From the NCBI GenBank assembly GCA_938015525.1, contig CALLPC010000002.1, positions 62,001 to 126,000 of the forward strand: a stretch of 64,000 nt of DNA. Reading direction: 5' to 3'. The position numbers and the translations under genes were made by a program. Positions 26,480 through 35,154 of this stretch are shown one piece after another. Under the pieces are notes generated by a model. That model made no database searches, was not told the origin of the DNA, and saw only the letters and a list, made by a program, of their open reading frames with translations. This DNA comes from an uncultured Dehalococcoidia bacterium. GTDB taxonomy: Bacteria > Chloroflexota > Dehalococcoidia > Tepidiformales > Tepidiformaceae. Every line of letters begins with the position of its first letter. Position 1 is the first letter of the stretch.

Positions 26480-27441
26480 TGCCCGGCGCTGCCCGCCGGC
26501 TCGTCGAGACCGCGCCCGGCATCGTCCTCGAGACCTTCGAGGCCGGCGCCGGGCCTCCCGTCATCCTCCTCCACGGCTTCCCAGAGCTCGCCTACTCCTG
26601 GCGCCACCAGCTCCGCCCCCTCACTGAAGCCGGCTTCCGCGTCATCCTCCCGAACCAGCGCGGCTATGGCGCCAGCTCCGCCCCGCACGCCATCGAAGCC
26701 TACGACCTCGAATCCCTCGCTGCCGACGTCGCCGCCCTCGTCCGCCGGGCGAATGCCGGGCCTGCCGTCGTCATCGGCCACGACTGGGGTGCCCCCGTCG
26801 CCTGGCATACCGCCCTCCGCTACCCCCAGCTCGTCCGCGCGGTCGGTTCCCTCAGCGTCCCCCATGCGCGGCGCCCCGGCCGACCGCCGCTCGAGCTCAT
26901 GCGCGAAGCCGCCGGCCCGGACTGCATCCACTACATCGACTACTTCCAGCAGCCCGGCCTCGCCGAAGCCGAGTTCGAAGCCGACGTCCGCGCCAGCCTC
27001 GCCGGGTTCTACTGGTCCATCTCCGGCGATGCCCCGCCCGAGGAGCGTTTCCGCCCCATCCCCCGCGGCGGCCGCTTCATTGATGCCTTCGCGCCGCCTG
27101 CCACCCTCCCCGCCTGGCTCCCCGAAACTGACCTCCAGGTGTACGTCGATGCCTTCACCGCCTCCGGGTTCCGCGGCGGCCTCAACTGGTACCGGAACGT
27201 CGACCGCAACTGGGCGCGGTCCGCCGACCTCGCCGACGCCGTCGTCCGCCAGCCCGCCCTCTTCATCACCGGCTCCCGCGACCCGGCCCGGAATCCCCCC
27301 GCCATCGACCGCCTCCGAGACGTCGTCCCTGGCCTCCGCGTCTTCGCCATCCTCCAGGGCTGCGGCCACTGGACTCAGCAGGAACGCCCCGCCGAGGTCA
27401 CCGCCCTCCTCCTCGAATTCCTCCGGTCGCTCGAATCCTGA
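26476..27441 (+). CDS. alpha/beta hydrolase, epoxide hydrolase-like
   Basis: 321 residues. HGFPE (33-37) supplies the oxyanion hole, the nucleophile elbow GHDWG places Asp103 as nucleophile, as in epoxide hydrolases and haloalkane dehalogenases, and His298 in GCGHWTQQ completes the triad. Two cap-domain Tyr needed by epoxide hydrolases are plausible but not proven, so dehalogenase or esterase activity cannot be excluded. Start ATG overlaps the CoA-transferase stop. Last gene of the operon. Confidence 0.87.
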   Translation: MMPGAARRLVETAPGIVLETFEAGAGPPVILLHGFPELAYSWRHQLRPLTEAGFRVILPNQRGYGASSAPHAIEAYDLESLAADVAALVRRANAGPAVVIGHDWGAPVAWHTALRYPQLVRAVGSLSVPHARRPGRPPLELMREAAGPDCIHYIDYFQQPGLAEAEFEADVRASLAGFYWSISGDAPPEERFRPIPRGGRFIDAFAPPATLPAWLPETDLQVYVDAFTASGFRGGLNWYRNVDRNWARSADLADAVVRQPALFITGSRDPARNPPAIDRLRDVVPGLRVFAILQGCGHWTQQERPAEVTALLLEFLRSLES

Positions 27442-27559
27442 CCCGCGCTCACGTCCACCAGGCCGTCACCCGGCATCCCCCCGCGGTCCGAACATTTTGC
27501 GGGCCGTTTACGAACACCCCGGACCGGTTTGACACGGCCCCGTTACCGTATCGGCTGAA

Positions 27560-27684
27560 GGGCACGGAGGTTCGCACGCTCTCCCCCACCTTCCCCGCGA
27601 CCCGGCCGCAAGGCCGGTGAGCGGTCCGGCGAGCCTCCACCCTCCGCAAGCCCGCCGCGGGCACCCCCCGCGGCTCCGTCCTCA
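27560..27684 (+). other. candidate structured RNA in a 414-base gene-free stretch
   Basis: The gap 27442-27855 has no convincing gene. Nested helices can be drawn on the plus strand: 27566-27574 with 27630-27638 (9 bp, one G-U), 27577-27581 with 27619-27623 (5 bp) and 27602-27607 with 27612-27617 closed by a GCAA tetraloop. Further on, a hairpin lies near 27654-27673. It ends at the hairpin 27685-27717. A match to a known RNA family was not recognised. GC-rich DNA folds easily, so this is a weak call. Confidence 0.3.
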
Positions 27685-27717
27685 CAGGCGCCCGCCATTC
27701 CCCGGGGCGGGCGCCTG
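27685..27717 (+). terminator. strong hairpin downstream of the epoxide hydrolase-like gene
   Basis: Perfect 12-bp stem (27685-27696 with 27706-27717) with a 9-base loop, no U-run. Likely the end of a plus-strand transcript, either of the operon above or of a small RNA. Confidence 0.5.
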
Positions 27718-27774
27718 CCCAAACCCCGCAACCCGGCGTCGACCTCCTGCCTCTCCAGTTGCACGCCACGATGC

Positions 27775-27805
27775 GCGAACCCGCCGATTGGCCCGGCGGG
27801 TTCGC
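27775..27805 (-). terminator. hairpin after nuoG
   Basis: Perfect 11-bp stem (27775-27785 with 27795-27805), 9-base loop, 51 bases past the nuoG stop on the minus strand. No U-run. Confidence 0.5.
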
Positions 27806-27855
27806 TGCATTCCGCAGGTGGTTGATGGTTCCAGGGACGAATTGGCAGCGCAGCC

Positions 27856-30315
27856 TCAGCCGGCGGCAGCCGGCACCCGTGCCTCGAGCCGCACCGTCGC
27901 GACGCCGTCGCCCTCGAAGAGCGCCGTCACCACGCCGCCCTGCAGCAGGCTCGAAATGTACACGTGCCCCTCCGGCACCCGCTCCGTCACCCACGCCGGT
28001 ACCTCGATGCTCGCCCCGCCGGCGCTCACGCGCACCGGGTCGCCCGTCGCAATGCCGAGCGCCCGTGCGTCCTCCTCGCTCACCTGGATGCGGTCATACC
28101 GGTGGAGCTTCTCTGCCTCCGGGTGCCGCAGCGCCGCAGCATCCAGCGCCGTGTACAGGTCCCGCGACGTGATGACCCGCCAGCCTTCGCCCGCCGCCGG
28201 CACCTCGACCGGCACCGGCTCCGCACGCGGGCTGCGCGCCACCGGCAGCTTCACCCCCTCCCCGATGATCAGGTCCCACGCCGGCTCGTACATCCCGTTC
28301 GTCTTTGCGATGGCCGCGAGCGCCTCGTCCGGGGTCGCCGGCGCCTCGACGCCGAGCTCCTTCGCGAGCACCCGCAGCGCCTCCCAGAGCGGCACGGCAT
28401 CCCCCTCCGGTCTTACCGCCCGCGCGAGCCGCTGCGCCCGGAAGTCCGCCGACGTGTACGTCCCGGCCGAGGCGTACGCCCGCCCTTCGGCGATGACCGC
28501 CTGTGCCCGCTTCGCCGTCGCGTGCAGCACCCCGTCGACCACGACCACCGTCCCTATCCGTTCCAGCGCGGCGGCCGCGCCGGGCAGCCGCATCGTCGGG
28601 TCGTCGCGAATGACGAGCAGCCCCGCGAGGCCCTCGAGTGGATTCGCGCCGCCCTCAGCGCCCACCCCCTGGTCGAGCAGCCCCCACGTGTTCGCCTCCG
28701 GCGGAAGCACCACCAGCCCCTCGCTCGCTGCCTCGCCCAGCAGCGCAATCGCCAGGTTTGCCGCCCCCCCGGTCATCGCCGCCGCTACGGCCGGGCTCAC
28801 CGGGTTCGGCGCGCACACGACCATCGTCTGCTCCCGCGGCGCCTCGCGCAGGAGCGCGGCCGCCTGCGCAATCTCCTCGGATGCCGGCGCCCCGCCCTGC
28901 AGCGCCTCCGCCAGCTGCTGCGCCGCCAGCCCCTCTTCGCCCGCCTTTGTCCGCACCCAGGCCGCAGCGAAGTCCACCAGCTCGCTCCGGAGCGGCCCGA
29001 TGACCACCAGCTTCGCCTTCTCCCACACCACCGCGTCCTTGATCCGGACGCTCACCAGGTTGTGGCTCTCTTCGATGTCATCGGCCACCGTAACGATCGC
29101 CTTCGCCTTCGGCAGCCGCTCGAGGTTGGCTGCCATCCGCCACGTGCCGAACCGCGCCTCGAGCGCCCCTTTCACCGCCCGCACGACCGGGCCGACCGCC
29201 TGGTCGGCCGTCGCGCCGAGCGCCTCCTTCGCCACCCGCTGGATGACGAGCGCCTCTTCATTCGTGACGGTCCCGCCGACGAGGACGCCAACCTGGCCGC
29301 GCGCCTTCGCCTCCAGCAGCAGCCTCGCCGCCTCGGCTGCCGCCTCCGAAAGCCCCGCCGGCGCCTGGATGTTCCCCCGCCGCAGCAGATGCTTCGAAAG
29401 CCGCTCCCGCGGCTTCAGCGAGTCGTAATGGTACCGGCCGCGCACGCAAATCTGGTCGCCGCTGAACGCATTGCCGTCCCCCGGCCGCACGATCACCCCC
29501 CGGCCCTCTACCGTCCCCAGCCGGATGCTGCAGCCAACCGCACACGAGTCGCAGGTCGTCGAAGTCCAGCGCTCCGGCTTCGCCACCCACTTGTTCGGGT
29601 GCTCCATCAGCGTCGCCGTGGGACAAACGTCGATGCACGCCCCCGAAAAGTCACAGTTGCTCTCATGGATCGCCCCGCCCGCGCCGAACGCAATCATCGC
29701 CTCCCAGCCCCGCCCGCTCAGCGTGATCGCCCCTGTGTGCCGCTTCTCGTCGCAGGCCCGCACGCACCGGGTGCAGATGATGCACATCTGCGGGTCGAAC
29801 TCCATGAACGGGTTCCCCCGGTCCGCCGGCGGCTGCGGCGTCTGATACCACGTCCGCTGCTCGCCCACCCACGGCTCGTACCCCGCGCTCCCGACCATTT
29901 CACACGTCGCCTGCAGCTCGCACCGGTAATTCTTCGAGCAGGTCAGGCACCGGTGCGTCACCACGTCGTCGCGCAGGCAGATATCGCCGGGATGGCAGTG
30001 CTCCCGCCGGTGACAGGTCAGGCACCGGTCGCTGTGGTTCGCCAGGATGATCGACAGCACCGACCGACGGCCCTCGAGCACCTCCGGCGTGTTCGTCCGC
30101 ACCACCATGTTCTCGGTCACCACCGCCGTGCACGATAGCTGCAGCCCCGGTGGCCCCTCGATGTCGACCAGGCACGACCGGCACCCGGCATACGGCTTCA
30201 GCCCGTCGATGTAGCACAGGCTCGAAACGTAAAACCCGTTGTTCTTCAGGACCTCGACGAGCGGCGCCCCTGCCGGCGCCTCGATCACCTTGCCGTCGAC
30301 CGTTATCTGGACCAT
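27856..30315 (-). CDS. nuoG: NADH-quinone oxidoreductase subunit G
   Basis: 819-residue Fe-S subunit of complex I. [2Fe-2S] ligands are Cys34, 45, 48 and 62. The His-Cys cluster region is doubled: His94 with Cys98/101/107 and His121 with Cys123/126/132, both as CLTC-x5-C. A two-cluster ferredoxin part follows (CIICTRCVRAC near 178-188 and CDFSGACIDVCP near 221-232), then the CDSCAVGC Fe-S motif of the molybdopterin-oxidoreductase domain. The C-terminal half is short and resembles NuoG, not formate dehydrogenase, because no active-site Cys/Sec motif is seen. Seven bases after nuoI. No other nuo gene is in the window. Confidence 0.85.
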   Translation of the reverse strand: MVQITVDGKVIEAPAGAPLVEVLKNNGFYVSSLCYIDGLKPYAGCRSCLVDIEGPPGLQLSCTAVVTENMVVRTNTPEVLEGRRSVLSIILANHSDRCLTCHRREHCHPGDICLRDDVVTHRCLTCSKNYRCELQATCEMVGSAGYEPWVGEQRTWYQTPQPPADRGNPFMEFDPQMCIICTRCVRACDEKRHTGAITLSGRGWEAMIAFGAGGAIHESNCDFSGACIDVCPTATLMEHPNKWVAKPERWTSTTCDSCAVGCSIRLGTVEGRGVIVRPGDGNAFSGDQICVRGRYHYDSLKPRERLSKHLLRRGNIQAPAGLSEAAAEAARLLLEAKARGQVGVLVGGTVTNEEALVIQRVAKEALGATADQAVGPVVRAVKGALEARFGTWRMAANLERLPKAKAIVTVADDIEESHNLVSVRIKDAVVWEKAKLVVIGPLRSELVDFAAAWVRTKAGEEGLAAQQLAEALQGGAPASEEIAQAAALLREAPREQTMVVCAPNPVSPAVAAAMTGGAANLAIALLGEAASEGLVVLPPEANTWGLLDQGVGAEGGANPLEGLAGLLVIRDDPTMRLPGAAAALERIGTVVVVDGVLHATAKRAQAVIAEGRAYASAGTYTSADFRAQRLARAVRPEGDAVPLWEALRVLAKELGVEAPATPDEALAAIAKTNGMYEPAWDLIIGEGVKLPVARSPRAEPVPVEVPAAGEGWRVITSRDLYTALDAAALRHPEAEKLHRYDRIQVSEEDARALGIATGDPVRVSAGGASIEVPAWVTERVPEGHVYISSLLQGGVVTALFEGDGVATVRLEARVPAAAG

Positions 30316-30322
30316 GGGCTCC

Positions 30323-30796
30323 CTACAGGCGGTGGAAATCGGCGTCCGGGTCGGGTGCCTTCATGCCGTTTGGATACGTGTTGTCGTTCCGTTTCAGGAA
30401 CTCCTGCGCCACCCGGGTCAGCGCATGCTTGTCCCGGTACATCTCCTCGAAGTCGTACACCGCATCGTCGAGCGGCCCGCCCGGCTGAATCGCCTCGTAC
30501 GGACAGGCCTCCGTGCAGAGCCCGCAGTACATGCAAATCCGGAAATCGATCTCGTACCGGTCGATGTTCCGCCGCCCCTCCGCATCCTGGCTGGTCGCCA
30601 CCAGGATGCAGCCGTCCGGGCACGCCTGCGCACACGTCGAACACCCCGTGCATCGCTCCTCGAACCAGAGCAGGTTCGTCCGCGCATACACCGGGACCTT
30701 CCGGACCTCCTCCGGGTACTGGACCGTCGCCGGCGGCCTGAACATGCTGCGCAGCGTCAGGCTCATCCCCTTCGCGATGCCCTTGCCGTATGCCAT
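30323..30796 (-). CDS. nuoI: NADH-quinone oxidoreductase subunit I
   Basis: 157 residues. Two [4Fe-4S] motifs, CTGCSTCAQACP and CMYCGLCTEACP, carry electrons to the quinone site in the peripheral arm of complex I. N-terminal MAYGKGIAKGMSLTLRSMF matches the membrane-facing NuoI start. The ATG at 30796 is preceded by a G-rich stretch; the longer frame upstream is filler. First gene of a nuoI-nuoG pair with its own promoter at 30847-30875. Confidence 0.93.
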   Translation of the reverse strand: MAYGKGIAKGMSLTLRSMFRPPATVQYPEEVRKVPVYARTNLLWFEERCTGCSTCAQACPDGCILVATSQDAEGRRNIDRYEIDFRICMYCGLCTEACPYEAIQPGGPLDDAVYDFEEMYRDKHALTRVAQEFLKRNDNTYPNGMKAPDPDADFHRL

Positions 30797-30846
30797 GTGG
30801 AGGTCCCCCAGGTAGCGCCGGGCCAGAGTCCTTCGCCGGCCATCCG

Positions 30847-30875
30847 ATCCTACCAACGGGGGATTGTGATTACAA
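30847..30875 (-). promoter_or_regulatory. promoter of nuoI-nuoG
   Basis: -35 TTGTAA (30870-30875) and -10 TAGGAT (30847-30852) on the minus strand, spaced 17 bases, in the AT-richest part of the gap after the MFS gene. Start of transcription near 30840, about 44 bases before the ATG. Confidence 0.55.
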
Positions 30876-30884
30876 ACACAAGGC

Positions 30885-32105
30885 TCACTCCGTCGCCAGC
30901 GCCTGCGCTCCGCCGGCCCTCCCGCGCTCCTGCACGAAGAGCCCGTACATCACCATCGAAACGAGCGCCAGCACGGCAGCCGTCGGCCCCAGCGCCGTAT
31001 ACCCGCCCGCCTCCAGCGCCGCCCCGCCGACGAGCGACCCCGTCACGATGCCGAACTGCTGCCCCGCCGCGTTCAGCGCCATCACCGTCCCCCGGTCCCC
31101 CGGCGACATCTCCGTCATAATCGCCTGCGAACTCGCAAAACGGGCTCCCCCGGAGACCGCGAACAGGAACAGGAACGCCAGCCCCGCCGCCATCACCCCC
31201 GCGGCCGTTGTCGTCAGCGCGATGAACACCGCGCACGCCATCGACGTCCAGAGAATCACCGGCCGCTTGCCGACCCGGTCCGAGAGCCGGCCCCCCGCAT
31301 TACTCCCCACCAGCACCCCGAGCCCCATCGTCATCGTTAGCCCGCCGAGCGCCCACTTCGCCAGCCCGAATTCGTCGTGGAAATACGCCCCCATGTAGGT
31401 CGCGAACACGAACCAGTAGCTCGTCGAAAGATAATTCGACACCAGGGCGGCACTCGTCGGGATGTCCCGCAGCACCCGCGGAATCGCTGCCATCCCGTTT
31501 CCCCCCGCCCCGTCCGCCCGCCGGGGCCGGTCCGCCGGCAGCTTCCGGAAGAGCAACCACGTGAATAACACCAGCACCACCGTCAGCGCCACGAACGTCC
31601 ACCGCCACGAGAACACCCCGCTCAGCACCGCCCCCGCAGGCACCCCGAAAATGCTCGCGCTCGTATTCGCCGAGATGACCCACGACATCGCCCGACCGCG
31701 CTCGTCATAGGAAAAGTAGTCCCCCACCGCCGCGAACACCGCCGGCGTCAGGCAGGCCACACCGAGCCCCGCCAGCGCCCGCGCCAGCAGCAGCGGCACG
31801 AACCCGGGCGCCGCCGCCGAAAGCGCCGTCGCTGCCGTCAGCGTCGCCATCCCCGCGACCACCACCGGCTTCCGCCCCAGCCGGTCCAGGAACGGCCCCG
31901 AGAACACCGCCGCCACCCCGCCGGCCACCGCGTAGGCCGTCACCAGCAACCCTGCCACCGCCACTCGCACCCCGAAATCCTCCGAAATCTCCGGCAGGAT
32001 CGGCGTGATAATCAGGTTATTGAACACCACGGCGAACGAGGCCACGCACAACAACGCCAGCACCAGCGTCCGTTGTGACCCCGGCCCCGAAAGCAACACG
32101 TCCAC
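30885..32105 (-). CDS. MFS transporter
   Basis: 406 residues with about twelve membrane segments. The cytoplasmic loop motif DRLGRKPVV (after segment 2, near residue 74) is the MFS motif A, and a second half-copy, RLSDRVGKRPVI, follows segment 8. The first half resembles drug-efflux (DHA1) members: LVTAYAVAGGVAAVFSGP and ARALAGLGVACLTPAVFA. Likely a proton-driven exporter, substrate unknown. GTG start with GGAGGGAG directly upstream. It lies between mdh and nuoI on the same strand. Confidence 0.92.
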   Translation of the reverse strand: MDVLLSGPGSQRTLVLALLCVASFAVVFNNLIITPILPEISEDFGVRVAVAGLLVTAYAVAGGVAAVFSGPFLDRLGRKPVVVAGMATLTAATALSAAAPGFVPLLLARALAGLGVACLTPAVFAAVGDYFSYDERGRAMSWVISANTSASIFGVPAGAVLSGVFSWRWTFVALTVVLVLFTWLLFRKLPADRPRRADGAGGNGMAAIPRVLRDIPTSAALVSNYLSTSYWFVFATYMGAYFHDEFGLAKWALGGLTMTMGLGVLVGSNAGGRLSDRVGKRPVILWTSMACAVFIALTTTAAGVMAAGLAFLFLFAVSGGARFASSQAIMTEMSPGDRGTVMALNAAGQQFGIVTGSLVGGAALEAGGYTALGPTAAVLALVSMVMYGLFVQERGRAGGAQALATE

Positions 32106-32132
32106 CTCCCTCCGCGGCGTTCGCCCAACCCG

Positions 32133-33071
32133 TCAGGTGAGCAGCTTCAGCAGCTCCTTCGTCGCCTCGGCCGCCGCGACCACCTTCGCCCGCTCCTCAT
32201 CGGTCAGCGGAAGCTCGAACGTCCGCTGGATTCCGCCCTCGCCCAGCTGGCACACCGTCCCGCTGAACACATCCCGGATACCGTACTCCCCCTGGTGATA
32301 CACCGAGCACGGGATCAGCCGCCGCTGGTCCAGCAGGATAGCCTCGACCATCGCAATCGTCGCCGCCGAGGGCGCGAAATAGGCCGAGCCCGTCTTGTAC
32401 AGCTCGCCAATCTCTGCACCGCCCCGCATCGCTCGCGCCACGATCGCCTGCACCTTCTCGGCCGGGAGCAAGTCCGTCAGCGGCACCCCGCCGACCCGCG
32501 TCTGCGAGACGACCGGCACCATCGTCGTATCCGTATGCCCGCCAATCACGTACCCGTGGACATCGTTCACCGAGACCCCGAGCTCCGCCGCGATGAAGTA
32601 CCGGTACCGCGCGCTGTCCAGCGCACCGCCCTGCCCGATGACCCGCTCCCGCGGGAAGCCGCTCGCCTGCATCGCCACGTGGCACATCGCGTCCATCGGG
32701 TTCGAAAAGACGATAATCACCGCGTTCGGCGAAGCCTTCGCCGCCGCCGTCACTTTCGACCGCACGATCTCGGCGTTGCCGTTCAGCAGCTCCTCCCGGC
32801 TCATGCCCGGCTTTCGCGGTGCCCCCGCCGTCACCACCACAACGTCGCTGTTCGCCGTCTCCTCCCAGCCGTCCGTCGCCGTAATCCGCGTCGAAAATCC
32901 TTCCCACGGCGCCGCCTGCGATTCATCCAGCGCCTTCCCGTGATGCATCGTCCCCGCGAACTGCGGGTCGTCCTGCAGCACCACATCGCAAATGTCGCGC
33001 TCGATCAGGCGCTGGGCCATCGCACCGCCGGTCATCCCGGCGCCGACAATCGTGACCTTCTTCCGAGGCAT
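32133..33071 (-). CDS. mdh: malate dehydrogenase
   Basis: 312 residues, LDH-like MDH. NAD-binding GAGMTGG near residues 10-16; substrate-binding loop GAPRKPGMSREEL has Arg rather than Gln, which marks malate over lactate; the second Arg is in NPMDAM context; catalytic His lies in GGHTDTTMVP. Oxidises malate to oxaloacetate in the citric acid cycle, in keeping with sdhCAB at 55-58 kb. Divergent from lepA, with an extended -10 at 33105-33113. Confidence 0.95.
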   Translation of the reverse strand: MPRKKVTIVGAGMTGGAMAQRLIERDICDVVLQDDPQFAGTMHHGKALDESQAAPWEGFSTRITATDGWEETANSDVVVVTAGAPRKPGMSREELLNGNAEIVRSKVTAAAKASPNAVIIVFSNPMDAMCHVAMQASGFPRERVIGQGGALDSARYRYFIAAELGVSVNDVHGYVIGGHTDTTMVPVVSQTRVGGVPLTDLLPAEKVQAIVARAMRGGAEIGELYKTGSAYFAPSAATIAMVEAILLDQRRLIPCSVYHQGEYGIRDVFSGTVCQLGEGGIQRTFELPLTDEERAKVVAAAEATKELLKLLT

Positions 33072-33104
33072 GGGGCTCCCTGCTGAACTGGAATCTGCCA
33101 GCCA

Positions 33105-33113
33105 AGGCTAGCA
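33105..33113 (-). promoter_or_regulatory. extended -10 of mdh
   Basis: TGCTAGCCT on the minus strand. No good -35 is visible. Transcription would begin near 33098, leaving a leader of about 27 bases. Confidence 0.4.
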
Positions 33114-33164
33114 CCAACCCGCCTTACCCGCGCCCGCGCCACGCCCCCTACGTCCCGCCTCGCG

Positions 33165-33170
33165 TACACT
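33165..33170 (+). promoter_or_regulatory. -10 hexamer of leaderless lepA
   Basis: TACACT ends six bases before the GTG start at 33177, with no ribosome binding site between. Same layout as at 9066, 10907 and 12089. Confidence 0.45.
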
Positions 33171-33176
33171 CGAACC

Positions 33177-35000
33177 GTGGACCAGCCCCGCATCCGCAAC
33201 TTCTGCATCATCGCGCATATCGACCACGGCAAGTCGACCCTCGCCGACCGCCTCCTCGAGCGCACCGGCACCATCTCCGCGCGCGAGATGGCAGACCAGG
33301 TCCTCGATTCCATGGACCTCGAGCGGGAAAAAGGCATCACCATCAAGGCCGCTGCCGCCCGCATGCTCTACCGCGCCAGCGACGGCCTCGAATACGAACT
33401 CAACCTCATCGATACCCCCGGGCACGTCGACTTCGCCTACGAAGTCTCCCGCTCCCTCGCCGCCTGCGAAGGCGCCCTCCTCGTCGTCGACGCGTCCCAG
33501 GGCATCGAGGCCCAGACCCTCGCCAACGTCTACCTCGCCATGAACCAGGACCTCACCCTCATCCCGGTCCTGAACAAAATCGACCTCCCCCACGCCGAAC
33601 CCGACCGCGTCGCCGCCGAACTCGAACGCGTCATCGGCTTCTCGCGCGATGAGGTCATCCTCGCCTCCGCCAAGGAAGGCACCGGCGTCGACCGTATCCT
33701 CGAAGCCATCGTCCAGCGCATCCCCCCGCCCTCCGGCAATCCCCACGCCCCGCTCAAGGCCCTCATCTTCGATTCCAAATACGACGCCTACAAGGGCGTC
33801 GTCGCCCACGTCCGCGTCGTCGACGGCGAAATGCGCGGCCGCCGAAACCTCAAGCTGATGTCCACCGGCGCCGTCTTCGAACCCCTCGAGTTCGGCATCT
33901 TCAGCCCCGGCATGAAACCGCTCGAGGGCCTCTCCGCCGGCGAGGTCGGCTACGTGGCCACCGGCCTCAAAGACGTCGCCGAATGCCGCGTCGGCGACAC
34001 CATCACCTACGCCGACGACCCCGCCCCCGAACCCCTCCCCGGGTACCGCCGCGCCAAGCCCATGGTTTTCGCCGGCATCTACCCCACCGACTCCGACCAG
34101 TACCAGGAGCTCCGCGACGCCCTCGCCAAGCTCGTCCTCAACGACGCCTCCCTCGTCTACGAACCCGAATCCTCCGCTGCCCTCGGCTTCGGGTTCCGCT
34201 GCGGCTTCCTCGGCCTCCTCCACCTCGAAATCGTCGTTGAACGCCTGGAGCGCGAATACGGCCTCGAGCTGCTCACCACCGCGCCCTCCGTCGAGTACCG
34301 CGTCCAGACCACCTCCGGCGAAGAACTCCTCGTCGACAACCCGGCCGACCTCCCCGACCCCTCCAAGATCGCCGTCATCTCCGAGCCCTGGGCAAAAATC
34401 GACGTCATCACCCCCAGCCGCTACATCGGCCAGGTCATGGACCTCGTCACCGCTCGCCGCGGCCAGTTCCTCCGCATGGAATTCCTCGAAGCCGAAAACG
34501 ACCTCGCCCCCGGCGAAGCCCGCGTCCTCCTCGAGTACGACGTCCCAATGGCCGAGATTCTCGTCGACTTTTACGACCAGCTGAAAGGCTCCACCTCCGG
34601 CTACGCCAGCCTCGATTACCAGGTCAAGGAATACCGGCCTGCCCGCCTCGTCAAAGTCGACATCCTCGTCAACGGTCAGCCCGTCGATGCGCTCTCCGTC
34701 ATCACCCACGCCTCCAACGCTGAGAAGGTCGGCCGAACCCTCGTCACCAAACTCAAAGACCTCATCCCCCGCCAGCTCTTCGACGTCCCGCTCCAGGCCG
34801 CCGTCGGCGGCAAAATCGTCGCCCGCGAAACCATCCGCGCCATGCGCAAAAACGTCCTCGCCAAGTGCTACGGCGGCGACGTCACCCGCAAACGCAAGCT
34901 CCTCGAAAAGCAGGCCGAAGGCAAAAAGAAGATGAAACGCGTCGGGAGCGTCGAAATCCCCCAGGAAGCCTTCATGGCCGTCCTCCGCCTTCGCGAATAG
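33177..35000 (+). CDS. lepA: elongation factor 4 (LepA), back-translocating GTPase
   Basis: 607 residues, normal size. GTPase motifs are G1 [10 protein letters not shown]3 DTPGHVDF and G4 NKIDLP. The LepA-specific C-terminal domain is complete, ending with the Lys-rich [16 protein letters not shown]. Acts on the ribosome to rescue or remodel stalled elongation complexes. GTG start. Single gene with a strong terminator hairpin at 35039-35072. Confidence 0.97.
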   Translation: MDQPRIRNFCIIAHIDHGKSTLADRLLERTGTISAREMADQVLDSMDLEREKGITIKAAAARMLYRASDGLEYELNLIDTPGHVDFAYEVSRSLAACEGALLVVDASQGIEAQTLANVYLAMNQDLTLIPVLNKIDLPHAEPDRVAAELERVIGFSRDEVILASAKEGTGVDRILEAIVQRIPPPSGNPHAPLKALIFDSKYDAYKGVVAHVRVVDGEMRGRRNLKLMSTGAVFEPLEFGIFSPGMKPLEGLSAGEVGYVATGLKDVAECRVGDTITYADDPAPEPLPGYRRAKPMVFAGIYPTDSDQYQELRDALAKLVLNDASLVYEPESSAALGFGFRCGFLGLLHLEIVVERLEREYGLELLTTAPSVEYRVQTTSGEELLVDNPADLPDPSKIAVISEPWAKIDVITPSRYIGQVMDLVTARRGQFLRMEFLEAENDLAPGEARVLLEYDVPMAEILVDFYDQLKGSTSGYASLDYQVKEYRPARLVKVDILVNGQPVDALSVITHASNAEKVGRTLVTKLKDLIPRQLFDVPLQAAVGGKIVARETIRAMRKNVLAKCYGGDVTRKRKLLEKQAEGKKKMKRVGSVEIPQEAFMAVLRLRE

Positions 35001-35038
35001 ACGCCATCAATTTCATCGATAGTTCTCCACAAAATTCC

Positions 35039-35072
35039 GTCCATCCGGGCCGGATGAGGGGCCCGGATGGAC
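35039..35072 (+). terminator. terminator hairpin after lepA
   Basis: Perfect 13-bp stem (35039-35051 with 35060-35072), 8-base loop. No U-run follows. Separates lepA from the molybdoenzyme operon. Confidence 0.6.
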
Positions 35073-35154
35073 GCATGAGCCAGGCGCCGGCAGCGTCAAA
35101 CTCCCCCCGTGAACAGCGTCACAATCCAGCCCGCTTCACCACAGGGAGGTCACC

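Noticed and set aside
27529-27554. TTGACA as part of a promoter for the structured stretch
   Set aside because: No acceptable -10 at 15-19 bases: the nearest TATC is at 14 and the bases at 17 read CGGCTG. Kept only as a hint.
27856-30315. nuoG as a formate dehydrogenase alpha subunit
   Set aside because: The N-terminal cluster pattern is similar, but the C-terminal part is short and no Cys/Sec active-site motif was found after the Fe-S site of the molybdopterin domain.
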